Of a DNA stretch of 64,000 nucleotides, positions 54,763-64,000 are shown piece by piece. The DNA is from Ensifer canadensis. Lineage in GTDB: Bacteria; Pseudomonadota; Alphaproteobacteria; Rhizobiales; Rhizobiaceae. How positions within the stretch are numbered: the first letter of the stretch is position 1; every line of letters begins with the position of its first letter. The stretch spans positions 744,001-808,000 of the forward strand of contig NZ_CP083370.1 of NCBI RefSeq assembly GCF_017488845.2, given 5' to 3'. The notes under the pieces are model-generated. The model worked only from the letters and a program-made list of their open reading frames with translations. It made no database searches and was not told the DNA's origin. A program made the translations under genes and the position numbers.

Positions 54763-55643
54763 TGAACAAAGGCGGCTATGGCATGCCTGGGGCCGTCGAG
54801 ATGCAGCAGCGGTGCATGGCCTTGTCCGGCGGCTGTCACGGTCGTCAAGTTGGGATGCCTGCTCTTCATCTCATCGACCGTGGTGCTTGACAGCAGCTTG
54901 GAATGTTCGCCGCGAACGACCATCATCGGAAGCCCGGTAAAGGCGTGGAACTGGGGCCAAAGATCCGGCAGCAACATGTCCGACGTCAGCGCCTGCAGTT
55001 GTGCCGCAATTGCTGGATCGAAGTCGACGACAGGAATGCCGCCTTCGTCGCGATAGATCGCCCTTGCCATCTGCAGCCATTCGACCTCGTGAAGGATCGG
55101 GAAATCGTCTCCGTGTATGGCTTTCAGGTAGTTGGGCGCTGCGGTCCAACTTACCGGTCCGGTCCCTGTGTTGAGATAGTCCCGGATCCCGAGCAATCCC
55201 CCGATTTCGATGACAGGCCCGATGTCATTGAGCACGGCCCCTGCTATCAAGCCGGGGGCCAGGCCGATCAAATGGTGCAGGATCAGCCCACCACGTGAGG
55301 TGCCGATAAAAATTGCCTTTTCAATAGCGAAATATGCGCACGCGGTGATGACGTCGGACGTTTCGACTGCAACCGTATAGCGACTCTTATCGCCGTCGCG
55401 TTCCGAATTCCCGCGGCCACGGTAGTCCAATGAGATAACGGGGTGCCCGCCTCCCGACGACGATGCAAGAAAGGTGGCAAGTTGGTGAAAGTCTCGGCTG
55501 TTGCGCGTGAGCCCTGGCAGGCAGATAACCGGAGTTGCCGCACGTGGCTGAGGCCCAGGTCCGTAGGCCCGCGCGTAGAGCTGCAATCCGCCAACCCCGG
55601 GGAAGCGATGTTCCCGAAACGCATCCGCCCCATACTCGTTCAT
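54744..55643 (-). CDS. Alpha/beta hydrolase
   Basis: A 299-residue hydrolase: oxyanion-hole area CLPGLTRNSRDFHQLA, SLDYRGRGNSERD, nucleophile Ser in GTSRGG and catalytic His in GQGHAPLL; the acid is probably in the MVVRGEHSKLL region. Similar proteins hydrolyse esters or lactones, so the substrate is open. The start at 55643 is chosen over 55661 and a TTG at 55703. The C-terminal end (about four residues and the stop) lies in a RIME element. Confidence 0.85.
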   Translation of the reverse strand: MNEYGADAFREHRFPGVGGLQLYARAYGPGPQPRAATPVICLPGLTRNSRDFHQLATFLASSSGGGHPVISLDYRGRGNSERDGDKSRYTVAVETSDVITACAYFAIEKAIFIGTSRGGLILHHLIGLAPGLIAGAVLNDIGPVIEIGGLLGIRDYLNTGTGPVSWTAAPNYLKAIHGDDFPILHEVEWLQMARAIYRDEGGIPVVDFDPAIAAQLQALTSDMLLPDLWPQFHAFTGLPMMVVRGEHSKLLSSTTVDEMKSRHPNLTTVTAAGQGHAPLLHLDGPRHAIAAFVHHCMFP

Positions 55644-55865
55644 TTCAGCCTCGCCCTCCATCTGCACCCGGGCGGATCGTAGCCATTGAAACGGAAACGG
55701 CAAGCAGGCGGTCCGGCGTTCAGGGAATGAAGGGACTCGCCGCTCGCGCTACCTTTTGGACCGCGAGATCGCCGGTCACAGGCTTTAAAACCACGTTTTC
55801 GCGCCGATACCGGAGCAGCGGAAACATTGGGAGGGTGCGAGGGGCCGCCGCCCCATCCAGTCTTT

Positions 55866-56351
55866 TCAGTAGGGCGAATTGCACTGCCGCCGCGGACCAC
55901 CATAAGGCTGATACGTGTTGTCCCAGGCTCGATAGGACCGATATCGGGCGTAGCACCAGCTGGTATGTGAGCTGCCGCCGGCAACTCCCGGACGGTTGTA
56001 GTATCTTGGCTGGCTCAACAAGCCGCCTATGATCGCACCGGCCGCAAGTCCGCCGATGAACGCGCCGGCATCATTATCGTGGTCCCGATAGTATCCGCGG
56101 TAACCATCGCGATAATGGCCATGTCTGTCGCCGTAGTAACCGTGCCGGTTGTACCGATAGCCACGGCCGCAATAGGGGAAACCACATCCGCTAGCACTCT
56201 TCCGCGCTTCACCGCGCTCGTACGGGAATTGCGCCGGTTGGACATCGGTGGCTTGAGACGCAATCTTCGGGGCGATCGGAAATGCTTGTGCTGGCGGAAC
56301 GCCACTCATTACTGTCACCACCGACAGGGCGATAACTGTTAACGTCTTCAT
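55866..56351 (-). CDS. BA14K-like cell-surface protein
   Basis: A 161-residue exported protein with a signal peptide ([22 protein letters not shown]), a Tyr/Arg/Gly/His-rich central part ([26 protein letters not shown] holds a glycine-rich hydrophobic segment), and a C-terminal Cys-flanked end ([26 protein letters not shown]) that matches the Rhizobiales BA14K family. These are immunoreactive or surface proteins in Brucella; function unknown. Alternative starts are at 56363 and a TTG at 56390. Confidence 0.85.
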   Translation of the reverse strand: MKTLTVIALSVVTVMSGVPPAQAFPIAPKIASQATDVQPAQFPYERGEARKSASGCGFPYCGRGYRYNRHGYYGDRHGHYRDGYRGYYRDHDNDAGAFIGGLAAGAIIGGLLSQPRYYNRPGVAGGSSHTSWCYARYRSYRAWDNTYQPYGGPRRQCNSPY

Positions 56352-56491
56352 TGCCTTCACCATTTTCTTCGGGGAGGATGGAACCTTCAAGAAGGGAAAT
56401 GCGTGACATCGTACTTTGTGCCGCCTTCTGCTATCACGATTATTTGATCATCTCCATTTGTCAACGATAACGACGAACAACCAATCTGAAC

Positions 56492-56597
56492 CTACAGCGC
56501 CGCGGGTCTTATCAGACGCGCAAAGGTCGCTGTAGCACTGTGAATTGCTGCATGTTTTATCCTTGAATCGCATACGATCTAACGAAACATGCAGTAG
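56492..56597 (+). repeat. RIME1 element, copy 5
   Basis: CTACAGCGCCGCGGGTC ... CAGACGCGCAAAGGTCGCTGTAG then TGCATGTTTTATCCTTG ... GAAACATGCAGTAG. It abuts copy 4 of the second repeat family. Confidence 0.85.
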
Positions 56598-56696
56598 CGT
56601 TTCCCGTTGGCACGGGTTCATAGAAGCGCGCTATCTCTTTGTTTTTATGCGATGTCTGACGCACCACCGCTGCGCACTCTTGCTGGAATTGCGCTA
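56596..56696 (-). repeat. Second palindromic repeat family, diverged copy 4
   Basis: On the minus strand it follows the order of the copy at 34023: the middle block AAACAAAGAGATAGCGCGC and the AGCGTTTCC end at the left (plus-strand AGCGTTTCCCGTT) are recognisable. It directly joins RIME1 copy 5, giving a composite repeat of about 200 bp before the transglycosylase stop. Confidence 0.5.
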
Positions 56697-58766
56697 AGGT
56701 AACTGTCGTCCCATTCTAAGGTCGGCGACTATGTCAGCGCCTTGACCGAGCCTGACCTTGTAGACCTGATAGTTTTCCATCACGCGCTGGACGTAGTTGC
56801 GCGTTTCCTGGAACGGGATGCGCTCAATCCAGTCGACGACCTCGTCGATCGGTTTGCCGCGCGGGTCGCCATAGCGGCTGAGCCAGTCCGGTACGCGACG
56901 CGGGCCGGCATTGTAGGCAATGAAGGTGAGAATATAGGAACCACCGAAGCTGTTGATCTGCTCGCCGAGATAATGCGCGCCGAGGGTGGCGTTGTATCCG
57001 GCATCGCTCGTCAGGCGCTCCTTGGAGTAAGCAAGGCCGTAGCGGCTGGCTACCCCTTTGGCGGTGCCGGGCAGCAGTTGCAGCAAGCCGCGCGCGTTGG
57101 CCGTGGAGACCGCCGCAGGATTGAAGGCGCTTTCCTGGCGCGCGATCGCGTAGGCGAGCGCCTTGCCCGAGCCATCGATGTTGGCGGTCGACGGGATGAC
57201 GCCGACGGGAAAAGCGAGTGCAGCGACATCGATGCCACGGCCAAAGGCGGTCTTGCCGATCTGGAGTGAAAGCTGATGATTGCGGGTCTTTTCGGCGCGT
57301 GCCGAAAGGATCGCCAGTTCGCCGGGGCTCGTCAGTTCTTCCGCAAGTGCCCGATAGATGCTGTCGGCACGCCAGCCGTGACCTGCCGCTTCCAGCCGTG
57401 CGATGGCGCGAACCGCCTCGCGGTTTTCGAAACGGGCACGGTCTTCCGCTGAAGGGGCGGGATAGGTAACGTTGAGTGCCTTGTGGCCGAGCCGCGCAGC
57501 GGCGAGTTGACCGTAGAAGGTGCCTGGAAAGCGGGCGGCATTGGCGAAATAGTCCTTGGCATTGCCCGGTCCGCCCGCTTCCGCCGATCGGCCGAGCCAA
57601 TACCAAGCGCGGGACGCCGAAAGCGGCCGGTTGGAAACATCAAGGATCCGTCGGAAATGCTGCGATGCTGCGGCCGGATCTTCCACGCCGCGCAGCGCGA
57701 ACCAGCCGGCGTGAAACTCTGCATCGACGATATCGGTCGCCTCGGTTGCCTTGTGGTTTGCGGCAACTCGGTAGGCGCCGCGAAAATCCCCCTTGTCCAG
57801 CAAGCCGCGGCTGACGATCCGTTGTTCGGTCCACCATTCACCGGGATTGACCAACGCGTCCTGATCCCTAGGCATCGTGGCCAGCAGCTTGGCGGCCTCC
57901 GCATATTTGTCCTGCTTACGCAGGCTTTCGATACGGATGAACAGATAGGCCGGGTCCTTATGCCATGAGGCGTCGATCGCCGATATCAGCGCAGGGGCAT
58001 TGGTGCTGCCGCGGCTGACGGCGGCCCAGGCGCGATAGAGCGACTGCGCCTTGCCGAGATCGCTGAAGCGTTCGGCCTGCTCGACGCGGTTGCGATAAAG
58101 CAGCATCGTCATCCGCCGTCTGTGGTCGGCAACCGTCAGCAGGCCGGAAAATTCCGACAGGATCTGCGTTTCCACATCCTTGTCGAGCCCCTGCTTGAAC
58201 CAGAGCGCGCGCAGCCGCGTTGCTGCGGTCGCACTCTGCCCCTGTGCCACCAGCGCGCGGGCAAGGATGATCGTCCCTTCCGTGGTTTCGGGCTGCGTCT
58301 GCCCAAAGGCGGCAAGAATATCGGGGGCTGCCGGGTTCTCGCGGTAAAGTGCGCGCTCGGAATGGGCGCGAAGCGATTTGAGGCCCGGCCACCCCTGCAG
58401 TTCGCGCTGGGCGTCGGCGATCTCGTAGGAGGGGACGCCACGTTGCCCCGATACGGCGATTGCCCAAGTCAGAATATGACGATCGAGCGTGCCCTCGTGC
58501 ATGCCGTTTCGAACGGTGATCGCCTTGGTCGGATCCTTGTCGGAAAGCGCATCCAGACCGACCTTCAAGCCGCCCTGAATGGGCGATACCGTCGCCGGGA
58601 TCGCGCCGGTGATGTCCTTACCCGAAACGCGCCCGACCTTGTCGGAGATTGCGGGTTTGCTGCCCGGTACCGGCACTGTGTTCGAGGCTTCGGAGGAGAG
58701 GGCCGACGAGGCCAGAAGCGCTGTGCCGATCATGGCGGCGACAGGCAGAAGAATTGATCCGCGCAT
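56694..58766 (-). CDS. Soluble lytic murein transglycosylase (Slt-type)
   Basis: A 690-residue exported muramidase with signal peptide (residues 1-25), a long helical U-shaped superhelix, and a C-terminal lysozyme-like domain. The catalytic Glu is in ARQESAFNP; other signatures are ARGLLQLLPGTAKGV and FIAYNAGPRRVPDW. It cuts peptidoglycan, making 1,6-anhydro products. A preceding TTG codon in the frame is dropped. It is divergent from dapA. Confidence 0.93.
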   Translation of the reverse strand: MRGSILLPVAAMIGTALLASSALSSEASNTVPVPGSKPAISDKVGRVSGKDITGAIPATVSPIQGGLKVGLDALSDKDPTKAITVRNGMHEGTLDRHILTWAIAVSGQRGVPSYEIADAQRELQGWPGLKSLRAHSERALYRENPAAPDILAAFGQTQPETTEGTIILARALVAQGQSATAATRLRALWFKQGLDKDVETQILSEFSGLLTVADHRRRMTMLLYRNRVEQAERFSDLGKAQSLYRAWAAVSRGSTNAPALISAIDASWHKDPAYLFIRIESLRKQDKYAEAAKLLATMPRDQDALVNPGEWWTEQRIVSRGLLDKGDFRGAYRVAANHKATEATDIVDAEFHAGWFALRGVEDPAAASQHFRRILDVSNRPLSASRAWYWLGRSAEAGGPGNAKDYFANAARFPGTFYGQLAAARLGHKALNVTYPAPSAEDRARFENREAVRAIARLEAAGHGWRADSIYRALAEELTSPGELAILSARAEKTRNHQLSLQIGKTAFGRGIDVAALAFPVGVIPSTANIDGSGKALAYAIARQESAFNPAAVSTANARGLLQLLPGTAKGVASRYGLAYSKERLTSDAGYNATLGAHYLGEQINSFGGSYILTFIAYNAGPRRVPDWLSRYGDPRGKPIDEVVDWIERIPFQETRNYVQRVMENYQVYKVRLGQGADIVADLRMGRQLP

Positions 58767-59062
58767 CAAGAGCCCCGTGTTTCCCCGTGTCTCACATTCA
58801 TTTGCCGCCGGATTGCCTAACGAAAGGTTACCGGGGTTTATAGATCACAGCAATCGCACCGCCGCCACCTTAGCACCGGGTGGCGAGCCTCAAGGATTAT
58901 GCGGCTTGAACGTCAAGCTTTTACGTGAAAACCGGCATGAAATGCCGTGTCACGGCGCTTGCCGCAGCCCCCTCACATGATTATGGTGCGGCAGTTTTTT
59001 AACCGTCGATTACGGCCAAAGCGTGAGTGTATGCTCGTCCTTTGAGCCGTCAGGAGTTGTGC
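58767..59062. promoter_or_regulatory. Divergent promoter region between slt-like gene and dapA
   Basis: 296 bp; no gene. Near 58974-59000 there is an AT-rich patch (ATGATTATGGTGC). No unusual repeat or hairpin was noticed. Confidence 0.35.
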
Positions 59063-59947
59063 ATGTTCAAGGGTTCCATTCCCGCTCTCGTAACACCGTT
59101 CACCGCCGCCGGCGCGGTGGATGCGGAAGGTTTCGTCGCGCATGTGGAATGGCAGATAAAAGAGGGAAGCTCCGGTCTCGTGCCCGTCGGCACGACAGGT
59201 GAATCCCCGACCCTTTCGCATGCCGAGCACAAGCAGGTCGTCGAGCTCTGCATCAAGGCAGCCGCCGGCCGCGTGCCGGTAATCGCAGGCGCCGGCTCCA
59301 ATAACACGACCGAAGCCATCGAGCTTGCGCAGCACGCCGAAAAGGCGGGTGCGGACGCGGTGCTCGTCGTTACACCCTATTACAACAAGCCCACGCAGAA
59401 GGGCCTGTTTGCCCACTATTCGGCGATTGCCGAGAGCGTGAAGCTGCCGATCGTCATCTACAATATCCCCGGTCGCTCCGTCGTCGACATGAGCGTCGAA
59501 ACCATGGCCGCGCTTGCCAAGGCCCATTCGACGATCATCGGCGTGAAGGATGCCACCGGCAAGATCGAACGCGTATCCGAGCAGCGCATGGCCTGCGGCA
59601 AGGATTTCGTTCAGCTTTCCGGCGAAGACGCAACGGCGCTCGGCTTCAACGCCCATGGTGGGGTCGGCTGCATTTCGGTCACGGCAAATGTCGCGCCGCG
59701 GCTTTGCGCCGAATTCCAGCAGGCCACCCTTGCTGGCGATTATGCCAAGGCACTGGAATATCAGGACAAGTTGATGCCGCTGCACAAGGCGATCTTCATG
59801 GAGCCTGGCCTGTGCGGCGCCAAGTACGCGCTGAACCGTCTCGGCCGTATGAGCCGCGCGGTTCGTTCGCCGCTGCTTTCGACACTGGAGCCGGCAACGG
59901 AAGCCGCAATCGACTCGGCGCTCAGACATGCAGGATTGATGAACTGA
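59063..59947 (+). CDS. dapA: 4-hydroxy-tetrahydrodipicolinate synthase
   Basis: A 294-residue aldolase of lysine/diaminopimelate synthesis. Schiff-base lysine Lys162 (IIGVKDATG), Tyr133 in VIYNIPGRS, and GTTGES and YYNKP motifs are present. The Met chosen has CAGGAG before it; the extra upstream 12 codons are not used. The smpB gene starts one base inside its stop. Confidence 0.96.
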   Translation: MFKGSIPALVTPFTAAGAVDAEGFVAHVEWQIKEGSSGLVPVGTTGESPTLSHAEHKQVVELCIKAAAGRVPVIAGAGSNNTTEAIELAQHAEKAGADAVLVVTPYYNKPTQKGLFAHYSAIAESVKLPIVIYNIPGRSVVDMSVETMAALAKAHSTIIGVKDATGKIERVSEQRMACGKDFVQLSGEDATALGFNAHGGVGCISVTANVAPRLCAEFQQATLAGDYAKALEYQDKLMPLHKAIFMEPGLCGAKYALNRLGRMSRAVRSPLLSTLEPATEAAIDSALRHAGLMN

Positions 59948-60426
59948 TGGCACCCAAGGGAAGCCAGCGCACGGTCAAGAAGATTGTCGCGGAAAACCGA
60001 AAGGCCCGCTTCAACTACGAGATCGTCGACACCTACGAGGCCGGCCTGGTTCTGACCGGCACCGAGGTGAAGTCGCTGCGTGAAGGCAAGGCAAACATCG
60101 CCGAATCCTACGCCACCGACGAGGGCGGGGAAATCTGGCTGATCAATTCCTATCTGCCGGAGTACCTGCAGGCAAACCGATTCAACCATGAGACCCGCCG
60201 CCGTCGCAAGCTGTTGCTGTCCAAGCGCGAGGTCAACCGGCTGCAGGGGGCCGTCAATCGCGAAGGCATGTCGCTCATTCCGCTCAAGATCTATTTCAAC
60301 GATCAGGGCCGGGCGAAGCTCGAGCTGGCGCTCGGCAAGGGCAAGAAATTGCACGACAAGCGTGAAAGCGCCAAGGAGCGCGATTGGAACAGGCAGAAGA
60401 GCCGACTGCTGAAAGAGCGCGGCTGA
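59947..60426 (+). CDS. smpB: SsrA-binding protein
   Basis: A 159-residue tmRNA-binding protein for ribosome rescue. [33 protein letters not shown] and the basic C-terminal tail (KESRDW-type sequence in [16 protein letters not shown]) are characteristic. Its ATG overlaps the dapA stop by one base (TGATG), so it is coupled with dapA. Confidence 0.96.
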   Translation: MAPKGSQRTVKKIVAENRKARFNYEIVDTYEAGLVLTGTEVKSLREGKANIAESYATDEGGEIWLINSYLPEYLQANRFNHETRRRRKLLLSKREVNRLQGAVNREGMSLIPLKIYFNDQGRAKLELALGKGKKLHDKRESAKERDWNRQKSRLLKERG

Positions 60427-60497
60427 ACGCAGCCGCACTCTCGCCCCGACGCCCTGCCTAAAAATTTTTTTCGTTGTTTGGCGAGTGACTGGTTCGC

Positions 60498-61079
60498 TCA
60501 GATCCCAACGGGGTCGGCTACCGGCTCGACATGTTGCCGGGGAACGCGTTCCGATGGGTCACGGCCGATTTCGGCCCGCAGCGTGACGAGATCGATGAAG
60601 TGATCCGCCTGTCGGCGCAGGTCATCGGCGATCATCGGTGGCTGGGTCGACATCGTCGATACCACCGAAACCTTGCGACCCTTCCGCTGCAGCGCTTCGA
60701 CGAGCGTGGTGAAGTCGCCATCGCCCGAGAAGATCACCAGATGATCGACGGTTTCTGACTGTTCCATGGCATCGATCGCAAGTTCGATGTCCATGTTGCC
60801 CTTGATCTTGCGGCGACCGAGCGAGTCCGTGAATTCCTTCGCAGGCTTGGTCACGACCTTGTAACCGTTATAGTCAAGCCAGTCGATCAGCGGACGGATC
60901 GACGAATATTCCTGGTCTTCGATGAGAGCCGTATAGTAGTAGGCGCGTAGCAGATAGCCACGCTTTTGAAATGCCTTGAGCAGTTTGCGATAGTCGATGT
61001 CGAAACCGAGGCTCTTCGACGCGGCGTAGAGGTTGGCGCCGTCGATAAAAAGAGCGATTTTCTCGCGAGGGTCAAACAT
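60498..61079 (-). CDS. NYN-domain protein (LabA/DUF88)
   Basis: A 193-residue protein of the NYN/PIN-like nuclease fold. The acidic residues expected for the active site appear in IDGANLYAA, KGNMDIELAIDAM and FSGDGDFTTLVEAL. The family includes likely RNases; function here is unknown. Its stop is 72 bp from the smpB stop (convergent) and its start faces rpoZ. Confidence 0.88.
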   Translation of the reverse strand: MFDPREKIALFIDGANLYAASKSLGFDIDYRKLLKAFQKRGYLLRAYYYTALIEDQEYSSIRPLIDWLDYNGYKVVTKPAKEFTDSLGRRKIKGNMDIELAIDAMEQSETVDHLVIFSGDGDFTTLVEALQRKGRKVSVVSTMSTQPPMIADDLRRQADHFIDLVTLRAEIGRDPSERVPRQHVEPVADPVGI

Positions 61080-61549
61080 CGTTATTCCTTTTTGGTGCGC
61101 ATCACATTCGGGTAAGCGGCCCGTCGGCGGATGCGCGAAAATACGGCGATTACATTAATAATTGCTGATATTGCAAATAATGTAGTTAACCACTTGCATT
61201 ATTCCAAGCGGCGGCACGCGAATATAGCTAGTTTTAGCAGTTGCTGCAGTTCGTCCACATCGGAAATCTGCAGTTTCTACCAGGCGTTTCCGGTTTGTAT
61301 TAGAAAATGCAACTAGGGTGTGTGAATACAAAGTCCAGCCCGTCCGCGTCGCATTTTATCACGCAGTAAAGGATGATGTGAGCGCTCCGTGCAGGAAAAA
61401 CTTGAACTTATGCTGTTTTGATTGTATCCGGGCGGCTAATTCCAGAAATCGGAGCCGACGAGGCCGTCATCCGGCGGCCGTTCCGGTCTCGTGTCGTTAA
61501 TCCGTGCTGCGGCGATGATCGCCGCGCTTTGAGCCCAAAAGGACAGGCA
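61080..61549. other. 470-bp divergent region between NYN gene and rpoZ
   Basis: No supported gene. It is unusually AT-rich from about 61135 to 61195 (ACATTAATAATTGCTGATAT) compared with its surroundings. No clear RNA gene or terminator was recognised. Confidence 0.45.
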
Positions 61550-61957
61550 ATGGCCCGCGTCACCGTCGAAGATTGCATTGACAAGGTCGACAACCGTTTC
61601 GAACTCGTGCTGCTCGCCAGCCACCGCGCCCGCCTGATCTCGCAGGGCGCAGCGATCACCATCGATCGCGACAATGACAAGAACCCCGTCGTGGCTCTCC
61701 GCGAAATCGCCGACGAGACGCTCTCGCCCGGCGACCTCAAGGAAGACCTGATCCACTCGCTGCAGAAGCACGTCGAAGTGGACGAGCCCGAGCCCGATCC
61801 GGCTTCGCTGGTGCAAGCCGATGCCGACACGACTTTTGCCGAGACGGCGGAAGACGACGACCAGCCGGAGGCAATCACTTTCGACCGCATGTCGGAAGAG
61901 GAACTTCTGGCCGGCATCGAGGGCCTCGTGCCCCCGGAAAAGAGCGACGACTACTGA
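61550..61957 (+). CDS. rpoZ: RNA polymerase omega subunit
   Basis: A 135-residue subunit. The N-terminal core [27 protein letters not shown] and ALREIADET are conserved; the C-terminal acidic extension is typical of alphaproteobacterial omega. The Met follows a GGACAGGC ribosome site. Longer open frame upstream (to 61418) is not used. A terminator follows and rsh begins 103 bp later. Confidence 0.95.
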   Translation: MARVTVEDCIDKVDNRFELVLLASHRARLISQGAAITIDRDNDKNPVVALREIADETLSPGDLKEDLIHSLQKHVEVDEPEPDPASLVQADADTTFAETAEDDDQPEAITFDRMSEEELLAGIEGLVPPEKSDDY

Positions 61958-61997
61958 GATCCGTAACGGAACAAGCGTTCCCGCGTGTTTTCAAAGC

Positions 61998-62031
61998 AGT
62001 GCGCCACTCGTATGATTGGCGCACTTTTTTT
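61998..62031 (+). terminator. Terminator of rpoZ
   Basis: Perfect 9-bp stem AGTGCGCCA / TGGCGCACT with a 10-nt loop, followed by TTTTTTTATT, 40 nt after the rpoZ stop. Confidence 0.9.
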
Positions 62032-62060
62032 ATTGTCTTTTCCCATGGAGCCGCCAGCGA

Positions 62061-64000
<1,940 letters not shown>

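Overview
The window looks like a piece of an alphaproteobacterial (Rhizobiales) chromosome, most probably Sinorhizobium/Ensifer. The evidence is its high GC content, a feuN-feuP-feuQ locus, a cycHJKL-type cytochrome c maturation operon followed by degP and a two-component pair, a PleC-like kinase next to glnE, RopA-type porins, a BA14K-like protein and several copies of the rhizobial mosaic repeat RIME1. Gene order resembles the S. meliloti chromosome as I remember it; this was not checked by a search.

Layout. 0.1-4.6 kb: a class A penicillin-binding protein, a YcgN-family protein, a GNAT acetyltransferase, a YjbR-type protein and a small unknown gene. 5.4-7.7 kb: FeuN and the FeuPQ two-component system. 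7.9-12.5 kb: a lipoprotein, then ccmI-ccmE-ccmF-ccmH in translationally coupled order. 12.8-16.6 kb: DegP followed by a response regulator and a histidine kinase, a likely envelope-stress unit. 16.6-24.8 kb: glnE, converging on a PleC-like kinase, and pepN. 25-30.4 kb: two transporters, two tiny unknown genes, a family-4-like uracil-DNA glycosylase lacking two Fe-S ligands, and a short Hsp70-fold protein. 30.9-36.7 kb: ETF-ubiquinone oxidoreductase, a glycine betaine/choline-type binding protein and permease with no ATPase, and a divergent EamA/Lrp pair. 36.9-41.3 kb: a lipid-kinase-like protein, a GT39 and a GT2 glycosyltransferase and a flippase-like membrane protein. 41.3-47.6 kb: AMP nucleosidase, YnfA, two small secreted/membrane proteins, DUF2147, a Sel1 protein, an aminotransferase and two PilZ-type proteins. 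48-50.2 kb: a secreted caspase-Sel1-peptidoglycan-binding protein. 50.5-54.6 kb: tRNA-Ser, then two almost identical porin genes with a tyrosine recombinase gene between them. 54.7-64 kb: an alpha/beta hydrolase whose end lies in a RIME, a BA14K protein, a lytic transglycosylase, dapA-smpB, a NYN-domain protein, rpoZ and the start of rsh (relA/spoT).

Most of the window is core chromosome. The parts most worth a second look are the porin-recombinase-porin block, including a pair of alternative hairpins just before the second porin, the secreted caspase/Sel1 protein, the Fe-S-ligand-poor uracil-DNA glycosylase, the ATPase-less ABC pair, and two families of dispersed palindromic repeats (five RIME1-like and four of a second family), one of which supplies the end of a coding sequence. 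No CRISPR array, prophage or transposase was seen.
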